A stretch of DNA of 32,371 nt from an uncultured Lachnospiraceae bacterium (GTDB lineage: Bacteria > Bacillota > Clostridia > Lachnospirales > Lachnospiraceae): NCBI GenBank assembly GCA_910583605.1, contig CAJTXN010000021.1, positions 1-32,371 on the forward strand, given 5' to 3'. Position numbers and translations under genes: made by a program. Positions 32,074 to 32,371 of the stretch are shown piece by piece. The notes beneath the pieces were generated by a model that was not told the DNA's origin, did no database searches, and saw only the letters and a list, made by a program, of their open reading frames with translations. The stretch's first letter is position 1. Each line of letters starts with the position of its first letter.

Positions 32074-32371
32074 TGGATAATGCCAGACTCTTCCACAATA
32101 AATACATCTTCATCTTTCAGAATATTACGATTTACCTTGCTGCTGTTAATGGTGTTCCAAAAATCCTCTATCTGCTTCTTTGAATTTTGAATTCCCTGTA
32201 TAATAAATCTTTCTTCTGGTAGTGTTTTCTTTTTGTCTTCCTTCACACCAAGAATGATATAACCACCTTTGGTATTGAAAATTTCTGTGATTTCAGAAGA
32301 AAGCTCTGAATCGTCAGGCGTTTGTTTTGCTTCGTAATAATAAGTGCTTCTGTTTACCTGTAGGACGCGGC
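32034..32371 (-). pseudogene. chimeric frame: IS3 OrfB N-terminus fused to an AlbA_2 domain fragment (partial)
   Basis: The frame is open to the right edge of the window. Codons from 32369 to about 32279 read RVLQVNRSTYYYEAKQ and on to SSEITEIF, the typical start of an IS3 OrfB. At about 32276 it switches in frame to NTKGGYIILGVKEDKKKT and on to DVFIVEES, the core of an AlbA_2 (Schlafen-like) DNA- or RNA-binding domain. At about 32073 it runs into the transposase 3' part in the wrong frame and stops at 32034. The AlbA_2 piece is about 68 residues, without its usual C-terminal partner domains. A GTG at 32246 could start the AlbA_2 part alone. Confidence 0.6.

Larger units (their letters stand above)
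31565..32371 (-). mobile_element. remnants of IS3-family insertion sequence(s), running off the window
   Basis: The segment holds, in transcriptional order, an OrfB N-terminus, an inserted AlbA_2 fragment, an OrfB C-terminus with a frameshift and a stop codon, and a second transposase C-terminus. No terminal inverted repeats could be recognised. It is therefore a mosaic of old insertion events, not an intact element. The right boundary lies outside the window. Confidence 0.6.

Overview
The window looks like a chromosomal stretch from a low-GC Gram-positive anaerobe of the Clostridia, most likely Lachnospiraceae. The evidence is moderate-to-low GC, strong GGAGG-type Shine-Dalgarno (SD) sites, lipoprotein signals without an outer membrane, several BcrAB-like ABC exporters, and the style of the GNAT, MATE and TetR proteins. 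This placement is by inference, not by a database match. Almost every gene lies on the minus strand. The one clear plus-strand gene is an AT-rich NYN/PIN nuclease gene near 28 kb.

Region 1 (1-6.0 kb, read right to left) is a probable secretion, export or immunity locus. It holds a small secreted protein (5356-5766), then a promoter, a possible 28-codon small ORF, two lipoproteins, and an ABC exporter made of permease, ATPase and permease. A 19-bp sequence occurs in opposite orientations just upstream of both transcription units. I recognise no known family for the secreted protein, the small ORF or the lipoproteins, so this is the best candidate for an undescribed system. Region 2 (6.1-10.7 kb) is a Nudix hydrolase, response regulator, histidine kinase, BcrA-like ATPase, BcrB-like permease and kinase-fold protein. 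A 176-bp palindromic MITE-like element sits between the sensor and the transporter, and the kinase-fold gene has lost a normal start codon. Region 3 (10.8-19.3 kb) has RecQ, a three-gene ABC exporter (two ABC-2 permeases plus a DrrA-like ATPase), and a 1011-residue fusion of a WYL-like N-terminus, an SF1 helicase and a DUF2726-like nuclease domain, which is a possible defence or repair enzyme.

Region 4 (19.5-27.1 kb) is transport-rich: two different MATE proteins, a SAM methyltransferase, a YbjQ-like small protein behind a perfect consensus promoter, and a drug-export operon (ATPase, permease, MFS) controlled by a divergent-looking but co-directional TetR gene. The TetR gene starts at TTG, and palindromic sites lie in its own promoter and in front of the operon. 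Region 5 (27.2-31.5 kb) is accessory: several GNAT acetyltransferases in states from intact to deleted, the NYN nuclease, a 4-oxalocrotonate tautomerase, and a tandem-GNAT gene preceded by a 41-codon leader ORF and an intrinsic terminator, which is a possible attenuation device. Region 6 (31.5 kb to the end) is a graveyard of IS3-family transposase pieces in which an AlbA_2 fragment has been spliced into the transposase reading frame.

Taken together the window is dominated by export and self-protection functions: four ABC exporters, two MATE proteins, one MFS, acetyltransferases and candidate nucleases. No rRNA, tRNA, CRISPR array or replication origin was seen.
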